Assembly (NCBI RefSeq): GCF_008757455.1
Contig: NZ_VCMV01000004.1
Location: 62,001-126,000 of the forward strand
Direction of reading: 5' to 3'
DNA length: 64,000 nt
Source: Microvirga brassicacearum
GTDB lineage: Bacteria > Pseudomonadota > Alphaproteobacteria > Rhizobiales > Beijerinckiaceae
Shown: one piece after another, positions 1 through 8,544 of the stretch
Position numbering within the stretch: the stretch's first letter is position 1
Layout of the letters: each line of letters starts with the position of its first letter
The notes under the pieces: generated by a model
What the model was told of the DNA's origin: nothing
The model's input: only the letters and a program-made list of their open reading frames with translations
The model's database searches: none
Position numbers and translations under genes: made by a program

Positions 1-130
1 GCGCCGGCGGCTTCATATTCGCGAAGAAGTCCTTGATCATCCGCTCTTTGAAGAAGTTGAACCAGATCAGCCCGGCGCAAAGTCCAATCGCGAGGACGAA
101 CACGAGGGTAACTACGAGGCGCCGTTTCAT
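1..130 (-). CDS. RND efflux periplasmic adaptor (membrane fusion protein), N-terminus only
   Basis: The first 43 codons of a gene that runs off the left edge. The ATG lies at 130 on the minus strand. The peptide starts MKRRLVVTLVFVLAIGLCAG, a basic N-terminus followed by one hydrophobic segment, and continues FFKERMIKDFFANMKPP. That second stretch is typical of HlyD/AcrA-family adaptors of RND multidrug pumps, which link an inner-membrane pump to an outer-membrane channel. It is divergent from a TetR regulator, the usual arrangement for a regulated efflux operon. The identification rests on a short N-terminus plus context; the rest of the gene and the pump are outside the window. Confidence 0.6.
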   Translation of the reverse strand, partial: MKRRLVVTLVFVLAIGLCAGLIWFNFFKERMIKDFFANMKPPA

Positions 131-151
131 TGTGGCTTATCCGTGTTCCGA

Positions 152-169
152 CGTCTGGTGCACCAGACG
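152..169. promoter_or_regulatory. 18-bp perfect palindrome, candidate TetR operator
   Basis: The bases read CGTCTGGTG followed by its exact reverse complement CACCAGACG. The site lies 22 nt upstream of the efflux adaptor start codon, in the divergent space shared with the TetR gene. It shares the core GTCTGG with the second palindrome at 239-252. TetR dimers bind palindromes of this size, so an autoregulatory operator is the likely role; this is inference. Confidence 0.5.
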
Positions 170-238
170 ATTGAATGTTTTGGAGCGCTGCCTTACCTCA
201 GGTTCCTCTTGACGCCAAGGCAGCGGCACCGTTTATAT

Positions 239-252
239 ACCGTCTGGACGGT
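239..252. promoter_or_regulatory. 14-bp palindrome ACCGTC-N2-GACGGT, candidate TetR operator
   Basis: A perfect 6+2+6 inverted repeat located 29 nt upstream of the chosen TetR start codon, where a repressor would cover the promoter or the transcript start. It carries the same GTCTGG core as the 152-169 palindrome. Two related sites in one divergent space suggest that the regulator controls both transcripts. Confidence 0.45.
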
Positions 253-280
253 TCAGTGCAAGAGTGCACGAGAGGTGCGA

Positions 281-847
281 ATGTTCAATTGTATCCGCGG
301 GCGCAAAAGCTCCCGGGAGAAGATTCTCGACGCTGCGGCGGAACTTGTCGGCTCCATCGGCGCCGGTCGACTGACGCTTGAGGCCGTGGCCGAGCGAGCC
401 GGGCTCAGCAAAGGCGGCCTTCTCTACAATTTCCCCAGCAAGGATGCGTTGCTGCAGGGGATGATCCAGCGCCTCGTTGACGAAGTGTCTGCTGAGAAAG
501 AGACCCTTCGGGGGCATACGCCTCCCGGACGGAACCTTGAGGCTCGCCTCTGTACTGCCGCGCTTCTCAAAATGCACGCCGGCAAGATGAAAGACATCGC
601 CAACGGGATGCTTGCCGCCTCATCGGAAAATCCGGCGCTTCTTGAACCGGTTCGTCAGGTGATTCGAAAAACCCTGACGGAAATGAGGGAGACGTCAGAC
701 GATCTCGACGCGTGTCTTCTCGCCTGGCTGGCAGTCGAGGGCCTCAACAGCTTCGAGATGCACGATCTCAGCCCGTTTTCTGAAGAGGACCGCGACAGGA
801 TCGCGGCGTCTGTCACGAAGCTCCTCGAAAACGGGATCGCGGAATAG
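281..847 (+). CDS. TetR/AcrR-family transcriptional regulator
   Basis: A 188-residue regulator. The N-terminal helix-turn-helix spans roughly residues 8-55, with REKILDAAAELV, the recognition stretch VAERAGLSKGGLLYNF and SKDALLQGMI, all standard TetR_N features. The C-terminal ligand-binding half is family-typical in length and helical, and resembles TetR_C proteins that control efflux. An upstream in-frame start at 143 exists, but it would add 46 unrelated residues and translate through the 152-169 and 239-252 palindromes. The ATG at 281 follows a GAGAGGTG ribosome binding site and was preferred. The gene is divergent from an RND adaptor, so it probably represses that efflux operon in response to a toxic compound. 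It converges with the CoA-transferase gene, 7 nt apart. Confidence 0.85.
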   Translation: MFNCIRGRKSSREKILDAAAELVGSIGAGRLTLEAVAERAGLSKGGLLYNFPSKDALLQGMIQRLVDEVSAEKETLRGHTPPGRNLEARLCTAALLKMHAGKMKDIANGMLAASSENPALLEPVRQVIRKTLTEMRETSDDLDACLLAWLAVEGLNSFEMHDLSPFSEEDRDRIAASVTKLLENGIAE

Positions 848-854
848 CCCTGCA

Positions 855-2030
855 TCACCCCATCCATGACGGATCGTTCAAGATCTCGTCCGTGTGCTCC
901 CCAAGGCGCGGCGACGGGCGTCTGGATGTCATCGGCTGACCATCCATGACGATGGGCGAGCGAACCGAGGGTATCGTCCCTGCCTTGGCGGCTGTTGAAG
1001 GCAGGTCGATCTTCATGCCTCGCGCGACAACCTGCGGATCGGCAAAGACATCGGCCACGGTGTTGATCGGCCCCGCGGGCACCCCTTGAGCCTCCAGCGC
1101 CGAGAGCAAAGCGTCGCGGGTGACCTTGACGGTTAGCGCAGTCAGAAGCGGAACCAGCTCCGGACGGTGGCTGACGCGCCCGACATTGGTTCGGAAGCGC
1201 TCATCCTGTGCTAATTCAGCCTGACCCAGCACAGCGACAAAGCGCGCGAACTGGCCGTCATTTCCTACGGCGACGATGACGTGTCCGTCCGCCACCGGGA
1301 AAACCTGGTAGGGCACGATGTTCGGATGGGCATTGCCCATCCGGCGCGGTGTTTTCCCGGAGGCCAGGTAGTTCAACGCCTGGTTTGCCAACACGCTGGT
1401 CTGGACGTCGAGCAGTGCCATGTCGAGATGTGCGCCCTGCCCCGATTCGTCGCGACGGCGCAGGGCTGCGAGCACCCCGACCACCGAGTACACGCCGGTA
1501 AAAATGTCCGCGAACGCCACGCCGATCTTCTGCGGCTCCCCATCAGGGTCGCCCGTCAGATCCATGACTCCACCCATGCCCTGGATCATGAAGTCGTAGC
1601 CCGCTCTCGCAGCGTAAGGCCCGTTCTGTCCGAAGCCGGTGATGGAGCAATAAATGAGACGCGGATTGACCGCCTTGAGGCTGTCGTAGTCGAGGCCATA
1701 TTTCTTGAGGCCGCCGACTTTGAAATTCTCCACCACCACATCGGCGTGGCTGGCCAGGCCTCGAATGAGCGCCTGACCCTCGGGTGTCTCGAAGTCGACG
1801 GCGATGGAGCGCTTGCCGCGGTTGCAGGCGTGAAAATACGCGGCCGACAGGTCACCGCCATCGGCACCCTCGATGAACGGAGGGCCCCATCCACGTGTGT
1901 CGTCGCCGGCGCCGGGGCGCTCGACCTTGACTACATCCGCGCCGAGATCGGCCAAAAGCTGCCCGACCCAAGGCCCGGCGAGAATGCGCGCGAGTTCGAG
2001 GACCTTCAGGCCCGCAAGAGGCTGTTCCAT
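855..2030 (-). CDS. gcdG: CaiB/BaiF family CoA-transferase, likely succinyl-CoA:glutarate CoA-transferase
   Basis: A 391-residue family III CoA-transferase. The N-terminus PLAGLKVLELARILAGPW and the segments VVKVERPG and VVVENFKVGGLKKYGLDY are family hallmarks. Asp175, in VAFADIFTG, aligns with the acyl-carrying catalytic Asp of this family. It lies 17 nt downstream of glutaryl-CoA dehydrogenase on the same strand, with a LysR regulator divergent from that gene. This is the gcdH-gcdG-gcdR arrangement known from Pseudomonas, where the enzyme makes glutaryl-CoA from glutarate. Function is inferred from family plus context. Family III enzymes are hard to separate by substrate, so another dicarboxylate acceptor is possible. 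Confidence 0.8.
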   Translation of the reverse strand: MEQPLAGLKVLELARILAGPWVGQLLADLGADVVKVERPGAGDDTRGWGPPFIEGADGGDLSAAYFHACNRGKRSIAVDFETPEGQALIRGLASHADVVVENFKVGGLKKYGLDYDSLKAVNPRLIYCSITGFGQNGPYAARAGYDFMIQGMGGVMDLTGDPDGEPQKIGVAFADIFTGVYSVVGVLAALRRRDESGQGAHLDMALLDVQTSVLANQALNYLASGKTPRRMGNAHPNIVPYQVFPVADGHVIVAVGNDGQFARFVAVLGQAELAQDERFRTNVGRVSHRPELVPLLTALTVKVTRDALLSALEAQGVPAGPINTVADVFADPQVVARGMKIDLPSTAAKAGTIPSVRSPIVMDGQPMTSRRPSPRLGEHTDEILNDPSWMG

Positions 2031-2047
2031 TGATGTGCTCGTCTGGC

Positions 2048-3253
2048 TTAAAAGAACGCCTGCAGGCCCGTCTGCGCACGCCCGAGGATGAGGGCGTGCA
2101 CATCGTGCGTGCCCTCATAGGTGTTCACGGTTTCAAGATTCTGCGCGTGACGCATGACGTGATATTCCTCCTGGATGCCGTTGCCGCCATGCATGTCGCG
2201 GGCGACCCTCGCGATCTCGAGCGCCTTGCCGCAATTGTTGCGCTTGACGAGGGAGATCATCTCAGGCGCGACCCGGCCCTCATCAAACAGACGTCCCACG
2301 CGCAAACTCGCATGCAAACCGAGAGTAATTTCGGTCATCATGTCGGCCAGCTTTTTCTGCACCAGCTGAGTCGCAGCGAGCGGACGGTTGAATTGTTTGC
2401 GATCGAGCGTGTATTGCCGGGCACGGTGCCAGCAATCCTCTGCTGCGCCCAACGAGCCCCATGAAATGCCGTAACGGGCACGGTTGAGGCAGCCGAATGG
2501 CCCTTTCAGCCCGGACACGTTCGGAAGCAGGGCCTCCTCCGGCACTTCGACGCCCTCCATGACGATCTCGCCGGTGATGGAGGCGCGAAGAGAGAGCTTG
2601 CCGCCGATCTTGGGAGCGGACAGGCCCTTCATTCCTTTTTCGAGCACGAAGCCGCGGATCTCGTTGTTGTGCGCGGCCGACTTGGCCCACACGACGAACA
2701 CATCGGCGATGGGGGCGTTCGAGATCCAGGTCTTGTTTCCGGTCAGCCGATAGCCGCCGTCAATCTTCTCAGCGCGAGTTTGCATGCCGCCGGGATCGGA
2801 GCCTGCGTCGGGCTCCGTCAGGCCAAAGCATCCGACGAATTCCCCGGTGGCGAGCTTGGGCAGATATTTCTTCCGTTGTTCCTCGGTGCCGTAAGCGTAG
2901 ATGGGATACATCACGAGGGACGATTGGACGCTCATCATCGAGCGATAGCCCGAATCGACGCGCTCGACCTCGCGGGCGACGAGGCCGTAGCTCACGTACG
3001 ATGCGCCGGCGCAGCCGTAATCCTCAGGCAAGGTCAGCCCGAGAAGGCCGAGCTCGCCCATCTCGTTGAAGATGGATCGATCCGTCTTCTCGTCCCGGTA
3101 GGCCTCGATAATGCGAGGCTGGAGCTTCTCCTGGGCGTAGGCGCGGGCCGTATCGCGGATCATCCGCTCGTCGTCTGTCAGGAGATCCTCGATCAGAAGC
3201 GGGTCCTGCCACTCAAGCTTCGCGACTTCCTTGTGTGCAGCAGACATCATCAT
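2048..3253 (-). CDS. gcdH: Glutaryl-CoA dehydrogenase
   Basis: An acyl-CoA dehydrogenase of 401 residues that oxidises and decarboxylates glutaryl-CoA to crotonyl-CoA, the last specific step of lysine, tryptophan and glutarate breakdown. GCDH-specific signatures are present: [18 protein letters not shown] with the substrate-binding Arg, and [16 protein letters not shown] with the catalytic Glu near the C-terminus. FAD-binding [15 protein letters not shown] is also present. Three consecutive ATGs occur at 3253, 3250 and 3247 behind an AGGAAAAAGG ribosome binding site, so the true start may be a codon or two later. The reading frame extends upstream to 3352, but that extension has no family similarity. 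It is co-transcribed with the CoA-transferase and divergent from the LysR gene. Confidence 0.93.
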   Translation of the reverse strand: MMMSAAHKEVAKLEWQDPLLIEDLLTDDERMIRDTARAYAQEKLQPRIIEAYRDEKTDRSIFNEMGELGLLGLTLPEDYGCAGASYVSYGLVAREVERVDSGYRSMMSVQSSLVMYPIYAYGTEEQRKKYLPKLATGEFVGCFGLTEPDAGSDPGGMQTRAEKIDGGYRLTGNKTWISNAPIADVFVVWAKSAAHNNEIRGFVLEKGMKGLSAPKIGGKLSLRASITGEIVMEGVEVPEEALLPNVSGLKGPFGCLNRARYGISWGSLGAAEDCWHRARQYTLDRKQFNRPLAATQLVQKKLADMMTEITLGLHASLRVGRLFDEGRVAPEMISLVKRNNCGKALEIARVARDMHGGNGIQEEYHVMRHAQNLETVNTYEGTHDVHALILGRAQTGLQAFF

Positions 3254-3387
3254 GATCCTTTTTCCTGACGGTTCCGAGGCCGCGGTCACCGTCGTGAGAC
3301 ATTGAAATTGGCCCGCAAAATGGCCCTGGACAGGGCTGGTGTAAATCGACATCTTCGAAGCAGGTTATTCGTAAATGGAATGAACGC

Positions 3388-4287
3388 GTGCTTCGTCGAG
3401 GTTTTCTCCCCAACGTTGGCAACCTCCTGGCCTTTGAGGCAACGGCACGTCACGGCTCCGTCTCAAGAGCCGCCGAAGAGCTCAACCTGACCCAAAGCGC
3501 CGTCTCTCGCCAGATCCAGCAACTGGAGGAGACGCTTGGCCTCTCCTTATTCCGCCGCACCCGGCAACGCGTGGTGCTGAGCGATGTAGGTCGCCTCTAC
3601 GCGTCCCAGGTACGCCACACCCTCACAGAATTGTCGGATGCGACGCGTCAGGCAATCGCCTTGTCGGGGACGAGCGGCGTTCTCAATCTCGCCGTGCTGC
3701 CCACTTTTGGAACACGCTGGCTCATTCCGCGCATGCCGGAATTCTTCGCTCGACACCCCGATGTCACGGTCAATTTTGGCGTCAGGCTTGTGCCGTTCGA
3801 TTTTGCAGCCGAACCTTTCGATGCCGCCATCCATTTCGGGCAGCCCCATTGGCCGGGCGCCGTGTGCGAATTGCTGATGAAGGAGGAATGCGTCCCCGTC
3901 TGCAGTCCCGCTTACCGGGACTGCGAGCGAATCAAGGAGCCGGCGGACCTCGGCCGCGCGACCCTCCTGCAGCAAAGCACCCGTTCGACGGGTTGGGCCG
4001 AGTGGTTCGCGAGCGCCGGTGTGGAGGCTGGCAACGCCCTGCGAGGTCCGCGTTTCGAACAATTCGCCATGGTGGCTCAGGGGGCCGTCGCAGGCCTCGG
4101 CGTGGCGCTGATTCCTCAATTCCTCATTGCGGAGGAGTTGGAATCGGGGCGGCTGGAGATCCTCTTTCCGCACAGCCTCATGAGCAGCGGCGCCTATTAT
4201 CTGGTGTACCCGGACTCGAAGGCCGAGGCCCCTCTCGTGCGGTCATTCCGCGACTGGATCAGCGAGCGGACCGGTTCTCAAGGGTAG
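3388..4287 (+). CDS. LysR-family regulator, GcvA/GcdR type
   Basis: A 299-residue LysR regulator starting at GTG. The winged helix-turn-helix is in residues ~5-65 (LLAFEATARHGSVSRAAEEL, LTQSAVSRQIQQLE). It is followed by a substrate-binding effector domain of the GcvA subgroup (LPTFGTRWLIPRMPEFFARHP). It is divergent from gcdH, 134 nt apart, which is the position of GcdR, the glutarate-responsive activator in pseudomonads. The inference is that it controls the gcdH-gcdG pair. Its last 10 nt overlap the end of the convergent MFS transporter gene. A ligand cannot be read from sequence. Confidence 0.85.
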   Translation: MLRRGFLPNVGNLLAFEATARHGSVSRAAEELNLTQSAVSRQIQQLEETLGLSLFRRTRQRVVLSDVGRLYASQVRHTLTELSDATRQAIALSGTSGVLNLAVLPTFGTRWLIPRMPEFFARHPDVTVNFGVRLVPFDFAAEPFDAAIHFGQPHWPGAVCELLMKEECVPVCSPAYRDCERIKEPADLGRATLLQQSTRSTGWAEWFASAGVEAGNALRGPRFEQFAMVAQGAVAGLGVALIPQFLIAEELESGRLEILFPHSLMSSGAYYLVYPDSKAEAPLVRSFRDWISERTGSQG

Positions 4288-5480
4288 GAGCGCCGCCGCT
4301 TCAACAACGTCCAGCTCAACGTGACGGCGGTCAACCCGCAGCCCGCGATGGCTGCCACCATCGACATGGGCGTGCCGTCGAAGAACGCAATGACCAGGAC
4401 GATGACGGTCGCGCCTGTACAAAGCTGCAATGTACCCATGAGCGCCGAGGCGGTTCCAGCGTTCGCGCCGTGGGCCTCCAGCGCCAGCACAGCGGTGGAC
4501 GGAATCACCAAACCTAGGCAACCGAACGCCCCGAACAGCATCCCCCAGAGCACGAACCCATTGTCCACACCAGCGAGCGTCATGATGAGAAGCAGGGTCG
4601 TCAGAACGGCGAAAATGGTGATCGCCGTGCGCACTACCCGTTCGGCGCCAAAGCGACGCATCAGAAAACTGTTGAACTGGGCGCCGCCGATAAACGCGAT
4701 GGCGTTGGTCGCGAAGACAAGGCTGTACGCGGAAGGGCTCAAGCCGAAATGCTCGATGAACACTACCGAAGATCCGGCGAGATAAGCAAAGAAACTCGCT
4801 TGGCCAAGACCGCCGACAAATACGAGCCCAAGAAACCGCCAATCTTTCAGCAGGCTGAAATAGGTACGAGCCACCTGCCCGACGCCACGTTGCCCCATGC
4901 TCGCTTGGCGCGCTTCCACTGTCCGCGTCTCGGGCAAAAGAAACGCCGCCACCGCGAGGCCGCCGAGGCCAATCAGCGCGAGCGCCCAGAAAATGACGCG
5001 CCAGCTGAAGAATTCCGTCAGAAGGCTCCCGGCGAGCGGCGCCAGAAGTGGCGAGATACTGAACACCAGCATCGTCGTTGCCATCAATCGCGCGGCTTCA
5101 TGGCCGGTGTGCAGGTCGCGGATGATCGCGCGTGTGATCACCATGCTGGCGCACGCTCCGATACCCTGAACGAACCGCAGGACAACCAATGCCTCGGCGC
5201 TCGTGGCGAAACTGCAGCCGATGCCGCCGATGATGAAGAGTGTCAGACCGAAATAAATCGGCGGCTTGCGTCCGACACGATCCGAAATGGGCCCGTAGAG
5301 GATCTGGCACATGGCGACCGCGAGGAAGAAGCTCATCAGGCTCATCTGCACGGCGCCGATATCTGCGCCGAGGTCCCGCGCGATCGTCGGAAAAGCGGGC
5401 AGATACATATCGATCGCAAACGGCCCAATGGCCGAAAGGATCCCGAGAACAATAGCATTACGCAAAAAGACGGATTTCAT
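4278..5480 (-). CDS. Bcr/CflA-family MFS drug:H+ antiporter
   Basis: A 400-residue inner-membrane transporter with about 12 hydrophobic segments. The motif ISDRVGRKPPIYFGL after helix 2 is the major-facilitator motif A, and GPFAIDMYLPAFPTIARDL near residue 20 is characteristic of the Bcr/CflA (DHA1) subfamily of bicyclomycin/chloramphenicol exporters. The reading frame is open to 5612, but the family alignment begins at MKSVFLRNAIVLG, so the ATG at 5480 was used; no strong ribosome binding site is visible. It stands alone, convergent with the LysR gene. Substrate is unknown; export of small hydrophobic drugs is the family role. Confidence 0.85.
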   Translation of the reverse strand: MKSVFLRNAIVLGILSAIGPFAIDMYLPAFPTIARDLGADIGAVQMSLMSFFLAVAMCQILYGPISDRVGRKPPIYFGLTLFIIGGIGCSFATSAEALVVLRFVQGIGACASMVITRAIIRDLHTGHEAARLMATTMLVFSISPLLAPLAGSLLTEFFSWRVIFWALALIGLGGLAVAAFLLPETRTVEARQASMGQRGVGQVARTYFSLLKDWRFLGLVFVGGLGQASFFAYLAGSSVVFIEHFGLSPSAYSLVFATNAIAFIGGAQFNSFLMRRFGAERVVRTAITIFAVLTTLLLIMTLAGVDNGFVLWGMLFGAFGCLGLVIPSTAVLALEAHGANAGTASALMGTLQLCTGATVIVLVIAFFDGTPMSMVAAIAGCGLTAVTLSWTLLKRRRSYP

Positions 5481-5706
5481 GAGAGGCAACTCTATCGGCC
5501 GATCATCTCGACCGATCAAAATGCATGCGCAACCCGTGAGGCCGCGAAAGCGCCTACCGGCAACTGCAAGGGGAATATGAGGAGGGCTGCGAACGTGGTT
5601 TCGCAACCACATATCCTGTTTCTATGCCGCGAAGCACGCAGGTCAAGTCAAAGAATGTGATAGGCGTCGTGGAGAGAGCTTATGAGCGGCGACCGGCCGA
5701 CTGCCG

Positions 5707-7359
5707 TTACAGCAGCGCGCTCTCCTTCCGACCCGATAAATGAAAGGCGGCGTAAACCGCAACCGCCGTCATGCTCAGGAGAATCGTCGAGAGCGCTGAG
5801 GCCGTGCCGTATTCACCATCCATGACTGAAAGGTAGATGCGGACCGGCATCGTGATCGTGCTGCCGACATACAGCACCAGCGACGACGAGAGCTCGTTCA
5901 TGGCCGTCACGAAGCTCATGAGCGCACCCGCCATGATGCCGGGTAGGATCAACGGCACCGTCACCTTCATGAATGCCTTGCCGGGCGCATAGCCGAGGCT
6001 GACTGCTGCGTCCTCCAGGTTGGGGCCGACCTGTTTCAGAGCCGCAGCCACCGAACGCGCCGAATAAGGCAGACGGCGGATATAGACGACCAGGATGATT
6101 ATGAGACCCGTGCCGGTGAGCGCGAGCGGCGGGTCGTTGAAGCGCGTGATGAAGGCAATGCCCATGACGATCCCCGGCACAATGTAGGGCACCATGAGAA
6201 GCGCATCGAGCGCGCCGGTGACTACGCCGGGCCGTCGCGAAATCAAGTAACCGACGAGGGTGCCGGTGATGACGATCGCAACAACCGCGACCGAGGAGAA
6301 AGTCAGGGTGTTCCAGATCGGCTCCGACACCGTGGCGATCACCTTTTCGTAGCTTTGCAGGCTCACACCCGGCTGGAACACCGGGCCGCTCGTGCGTCGA
6401 AACGAAAATATCACCACGATGAAAGCCGGCAATGCGCCGATCAGCACGATTCCGTAGGCGAGCAGGTGGAGACCGGCCGATCGGAGGCCCGTGACGTGCT
6501 GGCGTTCGGGCTTCTTGATCATATTGCTGTGATAGACATTGCGCCGCAAGACCCACCGCTGGGCGAAGACGACCGTCATCGACAGGAAGATCAGCACCAT
6601 GCTGAGCGCCGAGGCCATTCCGGGATTGCCGCCCACCTCGCCGCCGAAGAGATTGAAGGCTTCCGTCGCGAGCACGTTGAAGTCGCGCCCAATGATGCGA
6701 GGCGTGCCGAAATCGGCAATCGACAACACGAAGGTGAGCAGCGCGCTCGCGGAGATTGCGGGCAGGATAAGCGGAAATGTGATCTTGAAGAGGCGTTTCG
6801 CCGGCGGCACGCCCAAGCTCTCGGCAGCTTCTTCGACCGAGCGGTTGATGGCAGCCAACGCTCCGGACGTGATCAGGAACACGTGCGGAAAAAATTTCAG
6901 GCTGAACACCATGATGACGCCGGCAACCCCGTAGATGGGCGGGATCGAGACGCCAATGCTGTCGAGCCCTTTGCGGACAACGCCGCTGGCGCCGAAGAGC
7001 ACGATCCACGCATAGGCGCCGATAAAGGGCGGCGAGACGAGCGCGATGACGGCGAGCGTCTGGATCAATGCGCGGCCATAGATATGAAACCGCGTCGTCA
7101 CGAATGCCAGCGCCACACCGAGCACGAGCGCACCCATCATGCCGCCGAAGCCTGCGATGAGGGTGTTGCCGATGGCACGTTGATAGACCCTCGTGGTGAA
7201 GATTTCCATGTAATGGACGAGGGATAGCGCACCGGTCTCGTTGTCGATCAGGCTGGCGCGCACGATGGATGAAAGCGGCCAGACCAGAAGGATCAGAAGG
7301 ATGGTCCAGGCGCCGATGAGCACAAAGGTCCAGAGATCGAACCGGAAGCGTCTGCTCAT
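5707..7359 (-). CDS. ABC importer permease, two fused permease domains (ferric/phosphonate type)
   Basis: A 550-residue protein with two consecutive BPD_transp_1 domains. Each carries an EAA loop that contacts the ATPase: EEAAESLGVPPAKRLFKITF in the first half and EDAAVSLGYAPGKAFMKVTV in the second. This fused FbpB-like form serves iron(III), 2-aminoethylphosphonate and hexose-phosphate importers. It overlaps the upstream ATPase gene by 4 nt (ATGA). The binding protein is encoded divergently at 8545. The substrate is not fixed by the sequence. Confidence 0.88.
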   Translation of the reverse strand: MSRRFRFDLWTFVLIGAWTILLILLVWPLSSIVRASLIDNETGALSLVHYMEIFTTRVYQRAIGNTLIAGFGGMMGALVLGVALAFVTTRFHIYGRALIQTLAVIALVSPPFIGAYAWIVLFGASGVVRKGLDSIGVSIPPIYGVAGVIMVFSLKFFPHVFLITSGALAAINRSVEEAAESLGVPPAKRLFKITFPLILPAISASALLTFVLSIADFGTPRIIGRDFNVLATEAFNLFGGEVGGNPGMASALSMVLIFLSMTVVFAQRWVLRRNVYHSNMIKKPERQHVTGLRSAGLHLLAYGIVLIGALPAFIVVIFSFRRTSGPVFQPGVSLQSYEKVIATVSEPIWNTLTFSSVAVVAIVITGTLVGYLISRRPGVVTGALDALLMVPYIVPGIVMGIAFITRFNDPPLALTGTGLIIILVVYIRRLPYSARSVAAALKQVGPNLEDAAVSLGYAPGKAFMKVTVPLILPGIMAGALMSFVTAMNELSSSLVLYVGSTITMPVRIYLSVMDGEYGTASALSTILLSMTAVAVYAAFHLSGRKESALL

Positions 7360-8435
7360 CGCGCCGCCCCGGTCATCACCAGATCGCCGTTTCGGTCGAA
7401 CAGGACGATTTTTGCCAGCGGCAGGCAGATATCGACCGGTTTTCCTTCCATGTCGATGAAATCTGAACTCGGATCGGCGACCTGCGCGACAATCTCTCCG
7501 GCCTCAGTCGTCAGCATGTAATGCGCTTCGCGGCCGAGGAAGGTCACCTTGCGGACTTCCGCTCTTAGATGGAGCACTTCTTCATCGAGAGGTCGGTTCG
7601 CAAGGATCACATTCTCGGGCCGGAAAGCTATCTCGATCGCGCGCTCCGCTTGTAAGCCGGCGAACGGGAAAGACTGGCTGCCAACCATCAGGCGGCCATT
7701 CTCAGCCCGTGCCGGTAGAAAATTCATGGTTCCGACAAAGCCCGCCGCGAATCGGCGCACCGGCTTGCGATAAATCTCGAACGGCGTGCCGATCTGCTCG
7801 ACGTTCCCTTTATTCATGACGCAGATGCGGTCGGAGACCGCCAAAGCTTCTTCCTGGTCGTGAGTGACATAGATCGTTGTGATGCCAAGCCGGCGCTGGA
7901 TGTCGCGGATGTCCTCACGTAACTCGATGCGGAGTTTGGCGTCGAGATTCGACAATGGCTCGTCCATGAGCAGCAAAGTCGGACGGATCGCCATCGCGCG
8001 GGCAAGACCGATGCGCTGCTGCTGACCGCCGGACATCTCAGCCGGGTAGCGCGCATGATAGCCTTCGAGGCGCACCATCTTGAGACTCTCGTCGACCCGC
8101 TGGTCCATCGCGGCCTTCGGAAGCGAGCGCGCCTTCAGACCGAAGGCAACATTCTCGGCCACCGTCAGGTGCGGAAAGATCGCATAATCCTGGAAGACCA
8201 TCCCGATGTCGCGCTTGTGAGCAGGCTTGTTGTCAATCCGTTCGCCCTTGACGATGATTTCGCCGCGATCCTGATGCTGAAAGCCGGCAATGGTCCGCAG
8301 CAATGTCGTCTTGCCGCAACCACTGGGGCCCAAAAGCGTGAAGAACTCTCCCGAGGCAATATGGAGATCGATGCCCTCAAGGACACGAACATCCCTGTAA
8401 CTCTTGGCCAGCCCCTGGATCTTCAAGTCCGCCAC
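7356..8435 (-). CDS. ABC importer ATP-binding protein with TOBE-type C-terminus (FbpC-like)
   Basis: A 359-residue ATPase. The Walker A GPSGCGKTT is at residues ~36-44; the signature MSGGQQQR and the Walker B LLLMDEP followed by the D-loop SNLDAKL are intact, and THDQEEA is the switch region. The last ~120 residues form the regulatory TOBE-like domain seen in FbpC, PotA and PhnT. It is first gene of a two-gene unit with the fused permease and is divergent from the binding protein, with ~110 nt between the starts. Confidence 0.9.
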   Translation of the reverse strand: MADLKIQGLAKSYRDVRVLEGIDLHIASGEFFTLLGPSGCGKTTLLRTIAGFQHQDRGEIIVKGERIDNKPAHKRDIGMVFQDYAIFPHLTVAENVAFGLKARSLPKAAMDQRVDESLKMVRLEGYHARYPAEMSGGQQQRIGLARAMAIRPTLLLMDEPLSNLDAKLRIELREDIRDIQRRLGITTIYVTHDQEEALAVSDRICVMNKGNVEQIGTPFEIYRKPVRRFAAGFVGTMNFLPARAENGRLMVGSQSFPFAGLQAERAIEIAFRPENVILANRPLDEEVLHLRAEVRKVTFLGREAHYMLTTEAGEIVAQVADPSSDFIDMEGKPVDICLPLAKIVLFDRNGDLVMTGAAR

Positions 8436-8544
8436 GCCCCGCTCCTGTTTTTGTCATTATGCTTTCTGCGGCCGCGACTTTACAAAACTTATGGCTTTCA
8501 GCAACATGCCGTAGCTTTGTTACTTAATCCAGGGAGGATGAAAA

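Noticed and set aside
2030-2464. Plus-strand ORF opposite gcdH and gcdG
   Set aside because: An antisense shadow caused by high GC; gcdH on the other strand has complete family motifs.
5481-5706. Hairpin GTGGTT-TCGC-AACCAC at 5595-5610 considered as terminator
   Set aside because: Only a 6-bp stem and no T-run on either strand; left unannotated. The rest of this 226-nt gap shows no gene.
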